Positions 10,737 to 23,056 of a stretch of 64,000 bases of DNA are shown one piece after another. Location: positions 27,219,187 to 27,283,186 of the forward strand of contig OX638368.1 in assembly GCA_951812925.1 (NCBI GenBank). The letters run 5' to 3'. Positions within the stretch are counted from its first letter, which is position 1, and every line of letters begins with the position of its first letter. Made by a program: the position numbers and the translations under genes. Below the pieces are notes generated by a model that worked only from the letters and a program-made list of their open reading frames with translations, did no database searches and was not told the DNA's origin. This DNA comes from Calliopum simillimum (taxonomy: Eukaryota > Arthropoda > Insecta > Diptera > Lauxaniidae).

Positions 10737-13700
10737 CTGTTGCTGGTGTACAACTTGCTGTTGTTGTTGTTGTTGTTGCTGCTGCTGTTGTTGTGGAACT
10801 TGAATATTCGTTTGATTAACAATGAAAATATTTTGATTTTGTTGATTTTGCTGCAGTATTTGTTGTTGCTGTTGCAGACTTAATTGATTAAATTGCTGCT
10901 GGCTTATAATAAATTTTGGTTTGTTGTTGTTGTTGGGCTGCGTCTGAGTCTGAGCACTTACATTCATTTGTGTCTGTAATTGCTGAGGTTGCATTTGTTG
11001 TTGGGGTTGCAGTTGCAATTGCTGAGTACCGCTTATCGTTTGCTGTTGTTGTTGGGGTTGTTGCAAGTTTTGCGTAACTATCATTTGTGGTTGCTGAAAG
11101 TTACCAGTTAAATTTGTTTGTGGCTGTTGTGGTTGCTGCAAAATTTGTTGCTGTTGTTGTGGTTGTATTGTCTGCTGTATAATTCGAACTTGCCCAGATG
11201 AACCAAGACTTTGTTGCTGCTGTTGTTGAGAAAATTGTAGTTGCTGCTGCTGTTGCTGTGGCGTTCCTATTACTACGCCAGATTTTTGTTGCAATAATTG
11301 CTGCTGTTGTTGTATGTTCAACATGTGACTTTGTATTATTTGCTGTCCCTGAGCGGTTGAGGTATTAATGACTTGGCGCTGTGTGATTATTTGTGGCTGA
11401 GACGTTTGTTGTAAAGGAGATTGGCGTGGCGATTGCTGTACTTGTTGTTGTGGCCGTTGTGTTTGCGGCTGCTGCTGTTGTTGTTGCTGCTGTTGTTGCT
11501 GCTGCTGTTGTTGTTGCTGTTGCTGCTGTAGTTGCTGTTGTTGCTGCTGCAGTTGCTGTTGTTGTTGCTGCTGTTGCAATTGTTGCTGCTTTAGCTGTTG
11601 TTGTCGCATTATCAGCGATTCATGATTCGGACTGGGCGCCGAACGACTGAGTACTTGTGCCACCTGCACAGGATCAGTTGGGTCAATTGGCTTTTGCGAC
11701 GAAATCAGCAGTTGTTGCTTCGTTTGCTGGGTTGTTTGCAATTGTGGTGATGGCGGTGCAGAAATATGTTGTGGACTATGCTGCGGCATTTGAATACTTC
11801 GTTGCTGTGGCTGTGTAAATGGCATCTGCACTGGCGGAGCTGGTTGCTGTGGCGATCCACCGGCAATCACTTGCTGTATTTGCCTTTGTTGCTGACGTCC
11901 TTGTTGTATTTGCTGGCGTAATTGTTGCTGCACAGTTATGGCCCCTTGCTGTTGTACTGTAGCTGCGGCTTGTGGCGAGTGTGGTGGTGGCGTCATTTGA
12001 GGTGCTGGTGATTGTAATTGGCGCGGTGATTGCGGTGGCATCATGGTTGACTGTTGTTGCTGCGGCTGTGGTGAAGTAATTGGTCCATGTTGTACAATTG
12101 GTGACGGGTTTTGTTGCATTCGTGGAGATTGCTGCTGCTGCTGTAGTTGTTGATGCTGTTGTAGTTGTATTTGCTGCTGCAATTGTTGTTGTTCTTGTAT
12201 CAGTTGTTGCTGCTGATGCTGTATTTGACGTTGTAAAGCCTGTTGCTGTGGCGTCAGACTTTGCCCGTTTTGTATATGCTGCTGTAATTGCAGTTGTTGT
12301 TGTTGTAAAATTTGTTGCTGTCGTAGTATATGCTGGTGTAACATTTGCGGAGACATACTAACAGTTTGTGGCGTCTGCTGTTGCTGCTGTGGTGATGGCG
12401 ACTGTTGCTGCTGATGCTGTAATGATTGTGGGGACATTGGAATCGTTGAATGCTGTGGCGAATGACCATGTGATTGTGGTGTTCGTGGCGCTTGTGGTGT
12501 TTGTCGTCCGTTGGCGGTCTGCGGTGTACGCGGTTGTGAGAGTAGAGGAACACCACCAGTCGGAGTTGGAGTTCTGGGCTCCTGTGTTGGTGGCAAGCTA
12601 CTGGAAGTGGGTGTCAAAGGAGTTCGTAACTGTTGTGGTGGTTGTTGCTGCTGCTGCTGTTGTTGAGCAGGCTGTGAGCGTGGAATTTGAAGAGACAGTT
12701 GTTGTTGCTGTGGGCTTTGTGAAGTACGCGATGACTGCGACGGCAACTGTTGCAATATTTGTGTCTGCATTTGCTGTGCCTTTTGAAATTGTTGTATTTG
12801 TTGTGGCTGCTGCTGTTGGATTATATTTTGTTGTTGTTGTTGTTGCAATTGTTGCTGTTGTTGTTGAATAACCTGTATTTGCTGTGGGCTTTTTCGATTC
12901 TTTTGTTGCAATAATAATTGTTGTTGCAACTGTATTGCTTTCAATTGCTGCTGGGGTTGTTGTTGCCCAGTTGCTGGCATATTTGCTGCATTTGGTATAA
13001 TTTTTTGTTGCAAAATTATTTGTTGGGTTCCTTGCTGCGAATGTTGTTGTAAATGTTGCTGCTGTGTAGTAGGAAGTTGCTGGGCTTGTTGCTGAGATTG
13101 TTGCTGATTTTGTTGTATATTACGCGGACGTACGAACACAATCGATGATTGTGGTTGTTGATCAGTCTGTTGTATCTGCTGTTGCTGTTGTCTTTGTTGT
13201 AACTGTTGTTGATCAGTTTGTTGTATTTGCTGTCTTTGTTGCAGCTGTTGTTGTTGCTGTTGTTGCTGCTGCTGTTGTTGTTGCTGTTGTTGTTGTTGCT
13301 GCTGTTGTTGCTGCTGTTGTTGTAGCTGTTGTTGTTGTATTTGTTGTTGAAGCTGCTGCTGTTGCCGCTGTTGTAATTGCAATTGTTTTTTAACTTGCTG
13401 CTGTTGGTTTTTATCTATTTCTATAACATTTGTAACATTGCTTGCATTCAAGTTCAAATTGGTCTGTGCAGTTGCAACAGAAGATACCACATTTGGTAAC
13501 TGTCCTGCGCCACTTGAAACCTCAGCTACCTTAGTAACAGTATGTTGCTTGATTTTAATATTTCCAACAACTTGTGTTGTGTCTTGTTGCTTGATGCTTA
13601 TAGTTGTATGATCAGATTTTGTTTCATTTAATTCCATTTTTGTTGGTTCATCAAAACCTAAGATATTTGATAAGCTACGTTCAGATATTGTAATCTGTGA

Positions 13701-14252
13701 AAGCTGTACATTCGGTGTGGCAACATTTGGTTTATTACTCATCCTCTCAACCACATTCAGCAAACGTGGATGGTATGTTTCACACGATTGCAAAGCATTT
13801 TTTCTTAAACAATCGCTTACCCAGTCTGGTGTTATAATGCTTAGATTGTTCCCTTTTGGCAGTGAATTGGCTTTTGTATATATGGCACCGATTGCTGCAC
13901 CACAAATTAGATGCGTGTTTAGTGAAGTGAAATTTTGTGTAACATGTGCTCCATGGAAAGTTAACATGGCATATAAACGTTTCCGATCGCTGCTACTGAC
14001 AGTGTTGGCGATTGCACAACTTATACCGGTCAACAGTTTTGGTGTGCTCGGATCAAATGGTTTTGTAGAGGCCAAACGTCCCAATTTGGCGCTGTGTAAA
14101 ATCCATTGCTCAGTAACGGGTGTAACACTGTACAAGTCAACGCCCATGACGAGTTCTTCTTCCGTATAGTTAGGCGCGCATACCAAATGAGTAACAATAT
14201 CCGAAAGGTATGACTTGGATTGAGCGCCACCATCTTTAAGTAATTTTTCAAT
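10737..14252 (-). CDS. Ptip: Ptip, BRCT 1-2 and long polyglutamine exon
   Basis: A 1172-codon exon bounded by an acceptor (AG at 14254-14253) and a donor (GT at 10736-10735), both phase 0. It starts inside the first BRCT domain (IEKLLKDGGAQSKSYLSDI, THLVCAPNY, TEQWILHSAKLGRL), followed by a second BRCT (ISCAIANTVSSSDRKRL, THLICGAAIGAIYTKA, ITPDWVSDCLRK). After about residue 170 of the exon it becomes low-complexity and, from about residue 290 on, overwhelmingly Gln, with Pro/Thr/Ser-rich islands around 12400-12700. This matches the architecture of insect Ptip: two N-terminal BRCTs, a giant Q-rich linker, then C-terminal BRCTs. Glutamines use mixed CAA and CAG codons, with pure runs of roughly 20-30 near 11470-11530 and 13250-13320. 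The start codon and the residues before IEKLL lie on an upstream exon I could not find between 14283 and 26100; the in-frame ATG at 14282 lies in the intron. Confidence 0.92.
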
Positions 14253-14576
14253 CTGTAAATTAAAAAATACAAACAAATTCAATAAAATTAGACTTTCTGA
14301 AGATGTTCAGAGATATGTTAATCGTTTTAAGTGATTTTTTGAATGAGGGATGCGATCCTCCGATCATATGGAGGTATACAAATTAACTAGGTTACGTGGC
14401 AAGTTTTGGACTAAAACTTCTGCCAGGATCTGAAAATTTTACAGTCTGCGTCACCTTAAAGTTGAATATTCGGGAACTTTCAAGTTATCTATTGTTTCAT
14501 AAAAAGTTACAGATACTGTCAACAAAAGAGTAGACAACTTTCACTCAGTGTTTTGACATTTTAAAAACATAACTAA

Positions 14577-15345
14577 TCACCCTTATTATCTAATTCGATT
14601 TCGATTGCAACTAAATCGAATCGAGATTTTGCTATCATATATTTTGATTTCCGGAATCGAAAATAACGCTTGCACTACAGAATTGCGAAAATTCTGCTTG
14701 TATGGGCAGTACCACAACCTCTTTAGCGAAATCGCCCAGATTTTGGTTGGAGATTCTACTAACGATTTCCAAAATTTGGTTTCAAAAGTTTCTAACCAGA
14801 ATTTGCATTTACTATCCTTAGTATTTGAGTGAAATTTCATTGGATGATCTCTAAAAACACTCAGAATAGCGTTTTGAAACTTTTGCTTACATGGGAGGTA
14901 CTACGCCCTCTTGTCCGAATTCACCCAGTTTTTGTTCAGAGGTTACGCTTGCTATCCTTAGTATTTATGGCTATTTTAGTTGCGTTATCATAAATAATGC
15001 TCAAAAAATTGCGCTTAAAATGTTTTATTTGTGTGGGCGGTAGGCGTTTACATTGACCGATTTCCTTCATTTTCCATCCTTAACTTTTACGACAGAGCCA
15101 GTGTACCAAATTTCATCGAATTCACCAAATTTACGCATAGTTTTCCCTTGTAAAATATTTAAATATCTCGACAGACAGACAGACGAACATGACTATATCG
15201 ACTCAGGAGCCGACGCAGTTCAAGAATATATACTTTTCCATCAAGTCTCGCCTCCTTCTCAGCGTTACAGAAGGACAAAGCGAATATACCCTGGGTGTAG
15301 AGTGTATAAAACAAATATTGCACAGACTTGTCTTATTTGATTTGC
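14577..15345. repeat. Dispersed repeat fragments
   Basis: 14577-14670 matches the ends of the interrupted repeat around 28720-30070 (ATTCGATTTCGATTGCA, AAATCGAATCGAGATTTTGC). From 14690 on come motifs of a second family common in this window: TTGTATGGGCAGTACCAC, ACCAAATTTCATCGAATTCA and a tail with CAGACAGACAGACGAACATG. The open frames are short and not gene-like. Confidence 0.6.
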
Positions 15346-15363
15346 TTCAGTTCAGTTTAGTTC

Positions 15364-15495
15364 ATGTACTGTAGTTGTAGTGTACTTACCATATCAGAGG
15401 ATTTAGATAAGCTTGGTAAAATTTTGGCTGATTTTATGCAAGCCACTCATCAAAATGTAGAGGCAATGTTATGTAATAAAGTTTTTACGAAGTAA
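15364..15495 (+). pseudogene. 43-residue open frame, possible retroelement gag relic
   Basis: The ATG frame ends in ISEDLDKLGKILADFMQ and ATHQNVEAMLCNKVFTK. Composition and amphipathic spacing look protein-like and unlike the AT-rich surroundings, but no upstream or downstream continuation is visible and I recognise no family. A relic of a retroelement capsid-type protein is one guess; a chance frame is the alternative. Confidence 0.25.
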
Positions 15496-15499
15496 TTAC

Positions 15500-16530
15500 A
15501 GTTATTTTAAAATAATATTTTTGTAAGTGGGTTAAAGTCACCTCAAGAGTGGGGTGACTTTAACTGAAAAATTTTTTTCATTGATTTTACATGCTATACC
15601 TTTAACGATGCAAAATCAGAGTATCAGGTTTTGTTTACTTTAGTTCTCTCAACATTTTGGTATATTTGTATAGGCAATTGGCATAGGTTATGGGATGTTT
15701 TCAAGGACGAGATTAAAAATAAAACAAAAATGTTTGATAAATTCGGTTTCAGCCTATGGTATGTTTTACTTATTTGTATGTTACTTTAGATAAAAATACT
15801 GATATTAAAGGCTAAGCAAAACTTAAAAAATCCACAAAAAAAAGTTAACAATCCATTGAAAATTAGAAAAACAAAAAATATTTGATTCAAAAAATTCAAA
15901 AACGGAAGAAATTCTTAGTAGGTAACTTTTAAAATGTCTCTTTTATTAAAAGGCTTCAGTGCCTCAATTTTTTGCAAAATTTCACTAAATAAATAATAGC
16001 AAATATCCTTTCTGGGTGGCCATTTGTTTTACAAAGATCAAAACGAAAAAATAATTTCTGTATGGCGAAAGACTAGAGTTTATTTTTTCTACAGTGCACC
16101 ATACAATGTTTTGGGCGTCAATTTGGCCCAAGTTTTGGTTTCTTTCCAGCCAGCCTAGCACTACAAAGTTCTTTGGGGGTGACTTTGAAGTAGAGCTGAG
16201 CACGGGCCGGGAGAAAATGCAACAATATATCTGAAATTTCGCGCTCAAATCAAATATTAAAAACAGACGCTAAAAGCCAATATATTGGCTAATACAAATC
16301 GATAAATAGTCTTTGAGATGATAATACTACGATTTTAATCTTTTCTTCCTTGCCGGTTAAAGTCACTCCTGCTAACGGTACGCCTTAACCACTAAGTATG
16401 TTTAATAAATATTTTCACCATATCTGCGCCAGGTTAATATCGTTAAAAAGGGGCTTCAATTGGTGGGGCGTTGCAAAAATAAAAAAACCCATAAAACGCT
16501 ATATCCCCGCATTAATTCAAAACTTGATAA
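15500..16530. other. Intergenic, nothing recognised
   Basis: AT-rich DNA. Local inverted pairs of GTGACTTTAA and related words recur near 15535-15565 and 16365. No gene-like frame. Confidence 0.45.
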
Positions 16531-17556
16531 ATGGATGCCGAAATAAAAATTAACATCAGAATTGATGATGAGCAAGTTCAGCGGAAAACAGAAGTTACAT
16601 ATCTCGGAGTAGTTATTGATGAAGCATTGAGTTGCAATTCGACGCTTTGATTTCATTAATATTGTTGAGAACAAGGACTTATATACTTTGCACTATTCTA
16701 CTGTATATAATAATAATTTGTTCTTTCACTTGAATCAGTATTGCTATGATTTGTACATTCAAATAATTTTCAGATTCTATTGAACTCTCTAAATAAATTT
16801 TTACATTAACTTTTTAAAAATATAATTATTATTCTTGTATGGCCGCTAGGTCATAACAAATATGAAAACCGCCAGTTTAATATAAAATTATATCCACGCA
16901 TTATTTAATTATTTCGTGATTTATTCACATTTATCATTACCTCTTTCTTCAATTATGTTTTTGAATTTATTATAGTATTGCCAAGTTGAATTAATAACAG
17001 TATTAATAGCTGCGATTGGAGCGCACAGTAAATTTTGCTTGACGAATATTCGCTTTCAATAGCTCCAATTGGAGCGCATAGTAAATTTTGCTTGACGAAT
17101 ATTTGCTTTCAAAGAAGCACTGTAGCAATTTTTTGGAGTTTGTATGTCGAAAATAACATATGGAGTTTTAGTAACTTCACATTGTACCGATGGCTTACTC
17201 AGCAATGTTCAGAGAGTTATGTGTAGATCATTAAAGGCACTGTATCACATACCTTTCCGCACTCCTACGGTTGAAGTTTTCAGCAAAACTAATGCTTTGA
17301 ATCTCAACAAAACAATTTTCATTGAAAAGGCTAAATACATATATAAAATCAAAAATAACTGCATCAAGAACAACACAGAAATATCAATTGGAAATCAACT
17401 TCATAGTTACAACACAAGAAGCCACACTAACATCAGAACAATTAAATCAAGGACCATAGAAACAGATATGGTCTACTTAGCACTGGAATTGAAGCCTTTA
17501 ATTTAGAATATTTCAAAAAAAACTTAAAAAACTATGTAAAAACTTTGGAAATTTAA
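16531..17556 (+). pseudogene. Broken non-LTR retrotransposon reverse transcriptase, C-terminal part
   Basis: Three separated frames give pieces of one protein. At 16531 an RT-tail piece contains QVQRKTEVTYLGVVIDEAL, the motif after the catalytic palm in LINE enzymes. From 17144 the thumb/C-terminal region follows (IFIEKAKYIYKIKNNCI, LHSYNTRSHTNIRTIKSRT). After a frameshift comes FNLEYFKKNLKNYVKTLEI and a stop. The pieces line up with the longer frame at 24001-24795 (KYLGMVIDEKL, KYIYKIKNSL, HQHNTRQKHHLEVPKART), so both come from the same clade. The HNTRQ...P..R signature with no RNase H suggests a CR1/Jockey-group element; the family is not certain. Confidence 0.75.
17015..17118. repeat. 53-bp tandem duplication
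   Basis: Two consecutive copies of a unit starting ATTGGAGCGCA and containing AAATTTTGCTTGACGAATAT, differing at a few positions. It lies inside the broken reverse transcriptase. Confidence 0.85.
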
Positions 17557-17830
17557 ATTGTCGATATTTATTAATAAGTTATTTATTTATTTATTGAATT
17601 ATTTTCTTAAAACTTCTCTTTTTTTAAATTACTCTTATACCAACTGTATAGTTGTCTGAGTTCTTATCAATAAAAATATTATCAACCAAAGGCAGTGCAC
17701 AAAATGGAGATAATTGGACCAGGAGGAATCTTACGAAGGGACTCTCCTTACTAGAAAAAACTTATCCCCTTACAAAAAAATTCTATATCTCTGCACTTAT
17801 AGTAGCTATCATAATAATACTTGGTACATC

Positions 17831-17925
17831 CCAGTGTGCCAGACGGTTCATATCTTCGCTTTTTTACCCGTTACGGATCCGTAACGGATAAAAAAGCGGA
17901 AATTTGAACCGTTTGGCACACTGGG
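17831..17925. repeat. 95-bp near-perfect palindrome (hairpin MITE)
   Basis: The arms start CCCAGTGTGCCAGACGGTTC and end with the complement, meeting at CCGTTACGGATCCGTAACGG, itself a 20-nt perfect palindrome. A small hairpin element or cruciform-forming site. Confidence 0.85.
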
Positions 17926-17929
17926 ATTA

Positions 17930-19368
17930 TATTGCCCAACTTCTATCCAGACACAAGGCATGAACTTCATCCAAATCAAAATCATCGCGCCACCTACAGG
18001 AAAGGGCAGAACAACGTTTGCCGGGCCAGCAAGTGTATGTATATAAACTGTGTACATACACGTATATTGTATATTACATTATCTGTTTTACAAACATTTT
18101 TAGAAAAACTATCCGCTCCCCCACATTTTGATCACACTTTATTTTTTCATTAGGAACCTTAGCTGTAGGAAACACCTAAATCAAACCCATGCAAATTTAA
18201 TACATATGTCAAAAATTATTAAATCTTCGCGCCAGAAAATTATTTTATCAAAATTAAACGTCAACAATTTTTTCATCAAAGCCTCATCCAAGCGTTGACT
18301 GTACACCTCACCCTATGCTCGAATTTTCTTTACATGGCTTATCACAAATAACAGATTTCTCCATTAATTTTATTAATTTCTCACCTCTGTATCAAGATTT
18401 CCACTTATAAAGTAACGTATATTCGCAAAAATTGATTCATTTGTTTTATTTTCCATATTTTTATGAAAATTTACAGAAAGTTTTATTCTGTTTTGTTGTT
18501 GTATATGTTAAGAGATTTCACTTTTGTCCGCCTTTTGGTTCACTTTATGAAATACACTTTTACAAATGTTTAATATCATTTTAATGTTAATTGACTACCA
18601 CATTTTAAAGAAAATCTTTTAATAATTAATAATATTAAATGATAAGAAAAGAAAGAAAATTGTGGTATTGAATCAAGTTGAATTAAGTTATAAACTATTT
18701 CCCACAGTTCCGCTAACCTAAATACATAAATGTCATCCGCACGCTTCGTTAAAACGCTTCGTTAAAAAAAACACTTCGATAAAAATTAAGTAGACAGGCC
18801 CAATTGAGCCTGTTTAAACTCAAAAGCGAATAGTTGCACGATAGTTCGATTTCCCGTTGTTCTCCGTTTATCAGAATGTGCTTACTCAAGCACAAGTGCC
18901 GTCTTAGTGCAAGTTTAGATTGCGCATACTTTGGCATCCACACTACATAGGCAAGTCTGTGCAGTTTTCAGTATACTTTATTTTCATAGAAACGATACGT
19001 TCGTCAGAATGTGCTTACACAAGCCTAGATAAACTGTCGTCGAAAACACAGCTAAAAAAAGTTTTATTTTACAAATCAATTGCCACTTTTTGTTTGGTTT
19101 TGCTGACAGGATAAAATTAAGTACAAGACTACAGCTACAAACTAGGTCAAGGCAAACAAATAAAGCTGACCTGTAACATACAAAATGTTCGTACCTTTGT
19201 TAGGTGACTTCATCACTTTACCTATGTAATGTTTAAAGTTAATTTTTAAGCTATTTCTTTTGAGCCCGATGAAGTATGTGATAAATATACAAAACGTTGC
19301 ATTTAAAAACGAAAAAGTGTAGTGTCTCTTATTTTTAATATTATTTTATATTAGAGCCTACATCAAAT
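17930..19368. other. Intergenic, nothing recognised
   Basis: AT-rich DNA with short direct repeats such as CAGAATGTGCTTAC at about 18873 and 19006. No convincing exon; the missing 5' exon of Ptip could be here or elsewhere up to 26100 but I cannot identify it. Confidence 0.4.
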
Positions 19369-19406
19369 CGTCGGGTTAAAACTACAACTAGACATCTACA
19401 TTTGTG
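19369..19406. repeat. Solo terminus of the CGTCGGGTTAAAAC MITE
   Basis: 38 nt match the terminal repeat of the two 256-bp MITEs at 26931 and 28119. No partner end is visible nearby, so this is a truncated copy. Confidence 0.75.
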
Positions 19407-20006
19407 TGGACTTACACCAGAAAATTTTTTTGAGAAATTCTTCCAGCTTGTCGGCAAGAGGGGAAAAACGTAAAGAGATGAGTACACAGTTTGCCGTACT
19501 CGGAAATTCTCTTTCGTTCTGTTCGTTTATTGAAACTTTTTGGCATTTCTTTTATTTTTATTCGTTTGTCATTTGAAGTAAAATAAATTGAATAAAGAAA
19601 AGTTTTTAAAAATTTTAAATTGAAAAATTATTACATTAAATACTAAAAAGCTTGCAGTCGAAACTTCTTCGGAGAAGTCCAACGATATGTAAGAATAATT
19701 TGCACAAAATAATTGGTGTTTACGACGTCTGCTTCAAAGATTAAGAATCGTAGGAAATTGATGGAGTTTTATACAGCATTAATTATGATTAACGTGAGAT
19801 TGAATTCAATTATGTAGGGGAAGGGTACTGCCAGCGGGCAGGGTCCGGGTGTGGGCACCCCCCGTAAATTTTGACAGAAAACAAATGCGGCTGTTCTGAC
19901 AAATGTTAAGCGCGTGTAATGACAGCATGAAGTTTTTGTGCATTTACCGGAGCAAACAGACGATTTGCTTGATGCTGAGAAGAAAATAATTTTTGAATAA
20001 GTAAAT

Positions 20007-21401
20007 AGTACAGTCATTTGGTAGTTTTACCTGGAAAGTTTTGCGGGATTTCTGCAAATGAGTTATTTTATAGATTTCGATGTGCTGTTTCAGAATTTCA
20101 ACTTTGCTACCTCGTATCGTGTTCGCTCGAGCCGCCATATTGGAAAAATGGCGTCCAAAATCAGTTTTTTACAAATATCTCTTTAACGGTTATATTTAGA
20201 GAAAAATTTTTTAGGACAATGTTGTAGCTTATAAAATTTTCTATAAAAATGACCTTTGAATTGTTTTCGTACGACTTATAACTCAGGAGATATCTTTATT
20301 CAAAATTTTAGAAAAATTACTAAATTGTGAATGCCACTTATGAGTAGGCACAGTGATATGTCAAGCTTATAATTACGATAACTTATGAACGGTGAGCCGC
20401 ACGTTTAAAATAAAAACACTTATTTATAGGGAATAACTTGCGCTACAAGCTACATATTATTTTTTTTTCATATCACCTATAGTTAAGGAGATATTTTTCC
20501 CACAAACCTAACATTTTGAAAAAAAACGTTTTTTCAAAATGGCTCCTAAACGGTTCGTCCTAGAAAAAAAATTGTCAATGCATTTTGTAGAACGTTCAAT
20601 TCCCTATAAGAGTTTATTCGAGCTGTTTTTTCGTCAGACTTACCCTTCATGAGATATCGCGACTTGAAAATCATTCAAAATTGAACATAGTAGGGCGCAT
20701 AGAACAATATTCAATTTTGAATGATTTTCAAGACGCTATATCTCATGAAGGGTAAGTCTGACGAAAAAGTAGCTCGAAGAGACCCTTATAGGGAATTGAA
20801 CGTTCTACAAAATGCATGGACAATTTTTTTTCTAGGAGGAACCGTTTAGGAGCCATTTTGAAAAAACTTTTTTTTTCAAAATTTTATGTTTGTGGGAAAA
20901 ATATCTCCTTAACTATAGGTGATATGAAAAAAAAATAATATGTTACTTGTAGCACAAGTTATTCCCTATAAATAGGTGTTTTTATTTTAAACGTGCGACT
21001 CACCGTTCATAAGTTATCGTAATTATAAGCTTGACACATCACTGTGCCTACTCATAAGAGGCATTCACAATTTACTAATTTTTCTAAAATTTTGAATAAA
21101 GATATCTCCTGAGTTATAAGTCGTACGAAAACAATTGAAAGGTCATTTTTATAGAAAATTTTATAAGCTACAACATTGTGTTAAAAAATTTTTCTCTAAA
21201 TATAACCGTTAAAGAGATATTTGTAAAAAACTGATTTTGGACGCCATTTTTCCCATATGGCGGCTCGAGCGAACACGATACGAGGTAGCAAAGTTGAAAT
21301 TCTGAAAGAGCACATCGAAATCTATAAAATAACTCATTTGCAGAAATCCCGCAAAACTTTCCAGGTAACATCATTTTTTTCTCCCAAATGATTGTACTAA
21401 A
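20007..21401. repeat. 1.4 kb palindrome (foldback element)
   Basis: Arms of about 690 nt meet near 20703. The outer landmark TTACCTGGAAAGTTTTGCGG at 20028 pairs with its complement near 21345-21366, and GAGCCGCCATATTGG at 20129 pairs with CCATATGGCGGCTC at 21254. Internal landmarks stay in register down to ATTCAAAATTGAA near 20680 and TTCAATTTTGAAT near 20710. The arms are highly alike, which suggests a recent origin or ongoing gene conversion. It sits inside the pogo-like element. Confidence 0.92.
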
Positions 21402-21785
21402 AAGTCAACACAAAAGTTTTTTTCAATAATTTTCCAAGTGCGATAAATCGAATTGAATCAATCGAAAAGCTGAGTGCAATCTATATTTATGTAGTAAATT
21501 TATTATATTTTGTGATTCAAGACCGAAAGCAACCAAAATGTTCACACAACACAATTTGTTCATTGCTTTTCAAAGTGGCTATCAAAGCCCAGTATGGGCC
21601 CTGATTAGGTCCGGGTGTGTGTTTTACTGAAATATCATCGTGGACGCCAACGTTACTAATCTAAATGGTATTCTTATGCCATTTTACGCTTTTTTAGTGG
21701 AAAGGAAAGAACCAATTGGCTCTTTAAAGATATCGTAGAAAAAAAGTTATTTTAATTAAGTGTGGGTGTTGAGGTGGCATAACAC

Positions 21786-22046
21786 TTTGCAAAAAATCTC
21801 GGTATTGAGTTTCCAGCCAATTAGACCGAGAAGCAGATGACGGGCATGGATTGGTACAAAAAAATCATGCTTGGCAAAAGAGCAATGTCAACAAGGGCCA
21901 GAGATTACGTCCCCTAGCTAGCTTAATTTGCAAAAAAATTGATCTGTCATCAGCCGAAGATAATCAAGTCTGGTTTCGGGGCAACAGGTATGATGCCATT
22001 CGATCCAGACGTTTTCAGTAACGCTGATTTTGTTAAATTTTTGTGA
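21786..22046 (+). pseudogene. Pogo-like transposase relic (HTH and C-terminal pieces)
   Basis: One frame reads FAKNLGIEFPAN, a stop, then TEKQMTGMDWYKKIMLGKRA and MSTRARDYVP, followed by stops. This resembles the Tc5/CENP-B-type DNA-binding region of pogo-like transposases (pattern: helix, GxxWxxxF/M, LSxR). In a second frame KSGFGATGMMPFDPDVFSNA then DFVKFL matches the conserved GF.A.GI.PFD...F...DF tail. The ~300 residues with the DDE catalytic triad that normally separate these motifs are missing, so this is an internal-deletion derivative. Confidence 0.72.
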
Positions 22047-22399
22047 GTCAATGTCTCCGAAATATGTTAATTTTGCTTTCTTCTCTATTTGATTGCTTTT
22101 GATTTCATATTTTCCCATTTTTAGCCGATTTTCTAAGGGTGCCCACAACCGGACCTAAAATTTTTTTTTGTCAAAAATTATCACTTCACTATTTTTTTGA
22201 TATAATTTTCCCAACTGACGAAATCAATTTACTTTCTTCACCAATAGTTAGATAAGGTCTTTAGCTTTCCATTGACACTTATATGTCTGCATAATATACA
22301 TTTGGTCAAAAGTAATGAGCCTAAAACAAAACGGTGCCCACACCCGGTACCCTTCCCCTATATATTTACGTTTAATTGATTTGACCCTTTGTATGTTCC

Positions 22400-22730
22400 A
22401 TTAGACTTTGGCGAAAAGATTATGCCAGGATATTCTGAAGAAATGACAAAAGCAGACAAAATTTGAAGAAAATGCGTCTCCTACAATTTATGCAATTGTC
22501 TGAAAGCAATCCTGAAATGTTTATTGAGACTTCAATAAAGTAGTTGCGAATTAACGAAGATGTAGAGTCTTTTGAAATTGAAAACAAAACCGTAAATCGT
22601 GCATTTGGTTTTTCGACCAATTGAAAGATTTTCTTCACGCATGGAAAGCTCTGTGAGCGAGGGCTTGAGAAATGTTTCCGCAGCTCTATTGGAATTGGCG
22701 CGCAGTCAAAAGCTGGTACATTAAATTTTA
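22400..22730. other. Intergenic stretch with weakly protein-like fragments
   Basis: Short plus-strand frames (RLLQFMQLSESNPEMFIETS near 22470; MESSVSEGLRNVSAALLELA near 22642) read like protein but are broken by stops and are not contiguous. They may be a decayed transposon gene; I assign nothing. Confidence 0.25.
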
Positions 22731-23056
22731 AAAATAAATGTTTCGCATGATAGGAATTAATTGCTTGTGTATTAAGTACCTACTAAAAAAATGATTGTAC
22801 TTGCAACTAATTGAAATTTGAAAAATTAAGGAAAATAAAGCGTTCAGCCTAAAATAATAATTAACGTATTTATTTATTATTATTTTTCAACAAAAACGCT
22901 TTGAATTTACGCTTATTTTGTTATGATATCAAAAAATGACAAACAAAAATTGTATATCATTTTGATATCATTTCTGATACAAAATTGACATAACCAACTT
23001 TGATTCTGATAACTAAAGCGACGCAAATAATGACGAAATTTTGCAATATTGTATTT

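Larger units (their letters stand above)
19817..22358 (+). mobile_element. Pogo/Tigger-like element, internally deleted, TA target site
   Basis: The left end reads TA then GGGGAAGGGTACTGCCAGCG, with GGGTGTGGGCACC just inside. The right end reads GGTGCCCACACCCGGTACCC, then TTCCCC and TA. TA duplication and inverted ends fit the Tc1/mariner superfamily. Decayed coding sequence at 21786-22046 has pogo-type HTH and C-terminal motifs. A 1.4 kb palindrome occupies 20007-21401. Most of the central DDE domain is absent, so the copy cannot mobilise itself. Confidence 0.8.

Noticed and set aside
11393..13393. Long plus-strand frames rich in Ala and Val within the Ptip exon
   Set aside because: They are the antisense of CAA/CAG glutamine codons; the minus frame has BRCT domains and proper splice sites.
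14586..14840. Minus-strand frame just upstream of Ptip as its missing first exon
   Set aside because: The sequence belongs to a dispersed repeat also seen at 28720-30070 and does not resemble the start of a BRCT domain.
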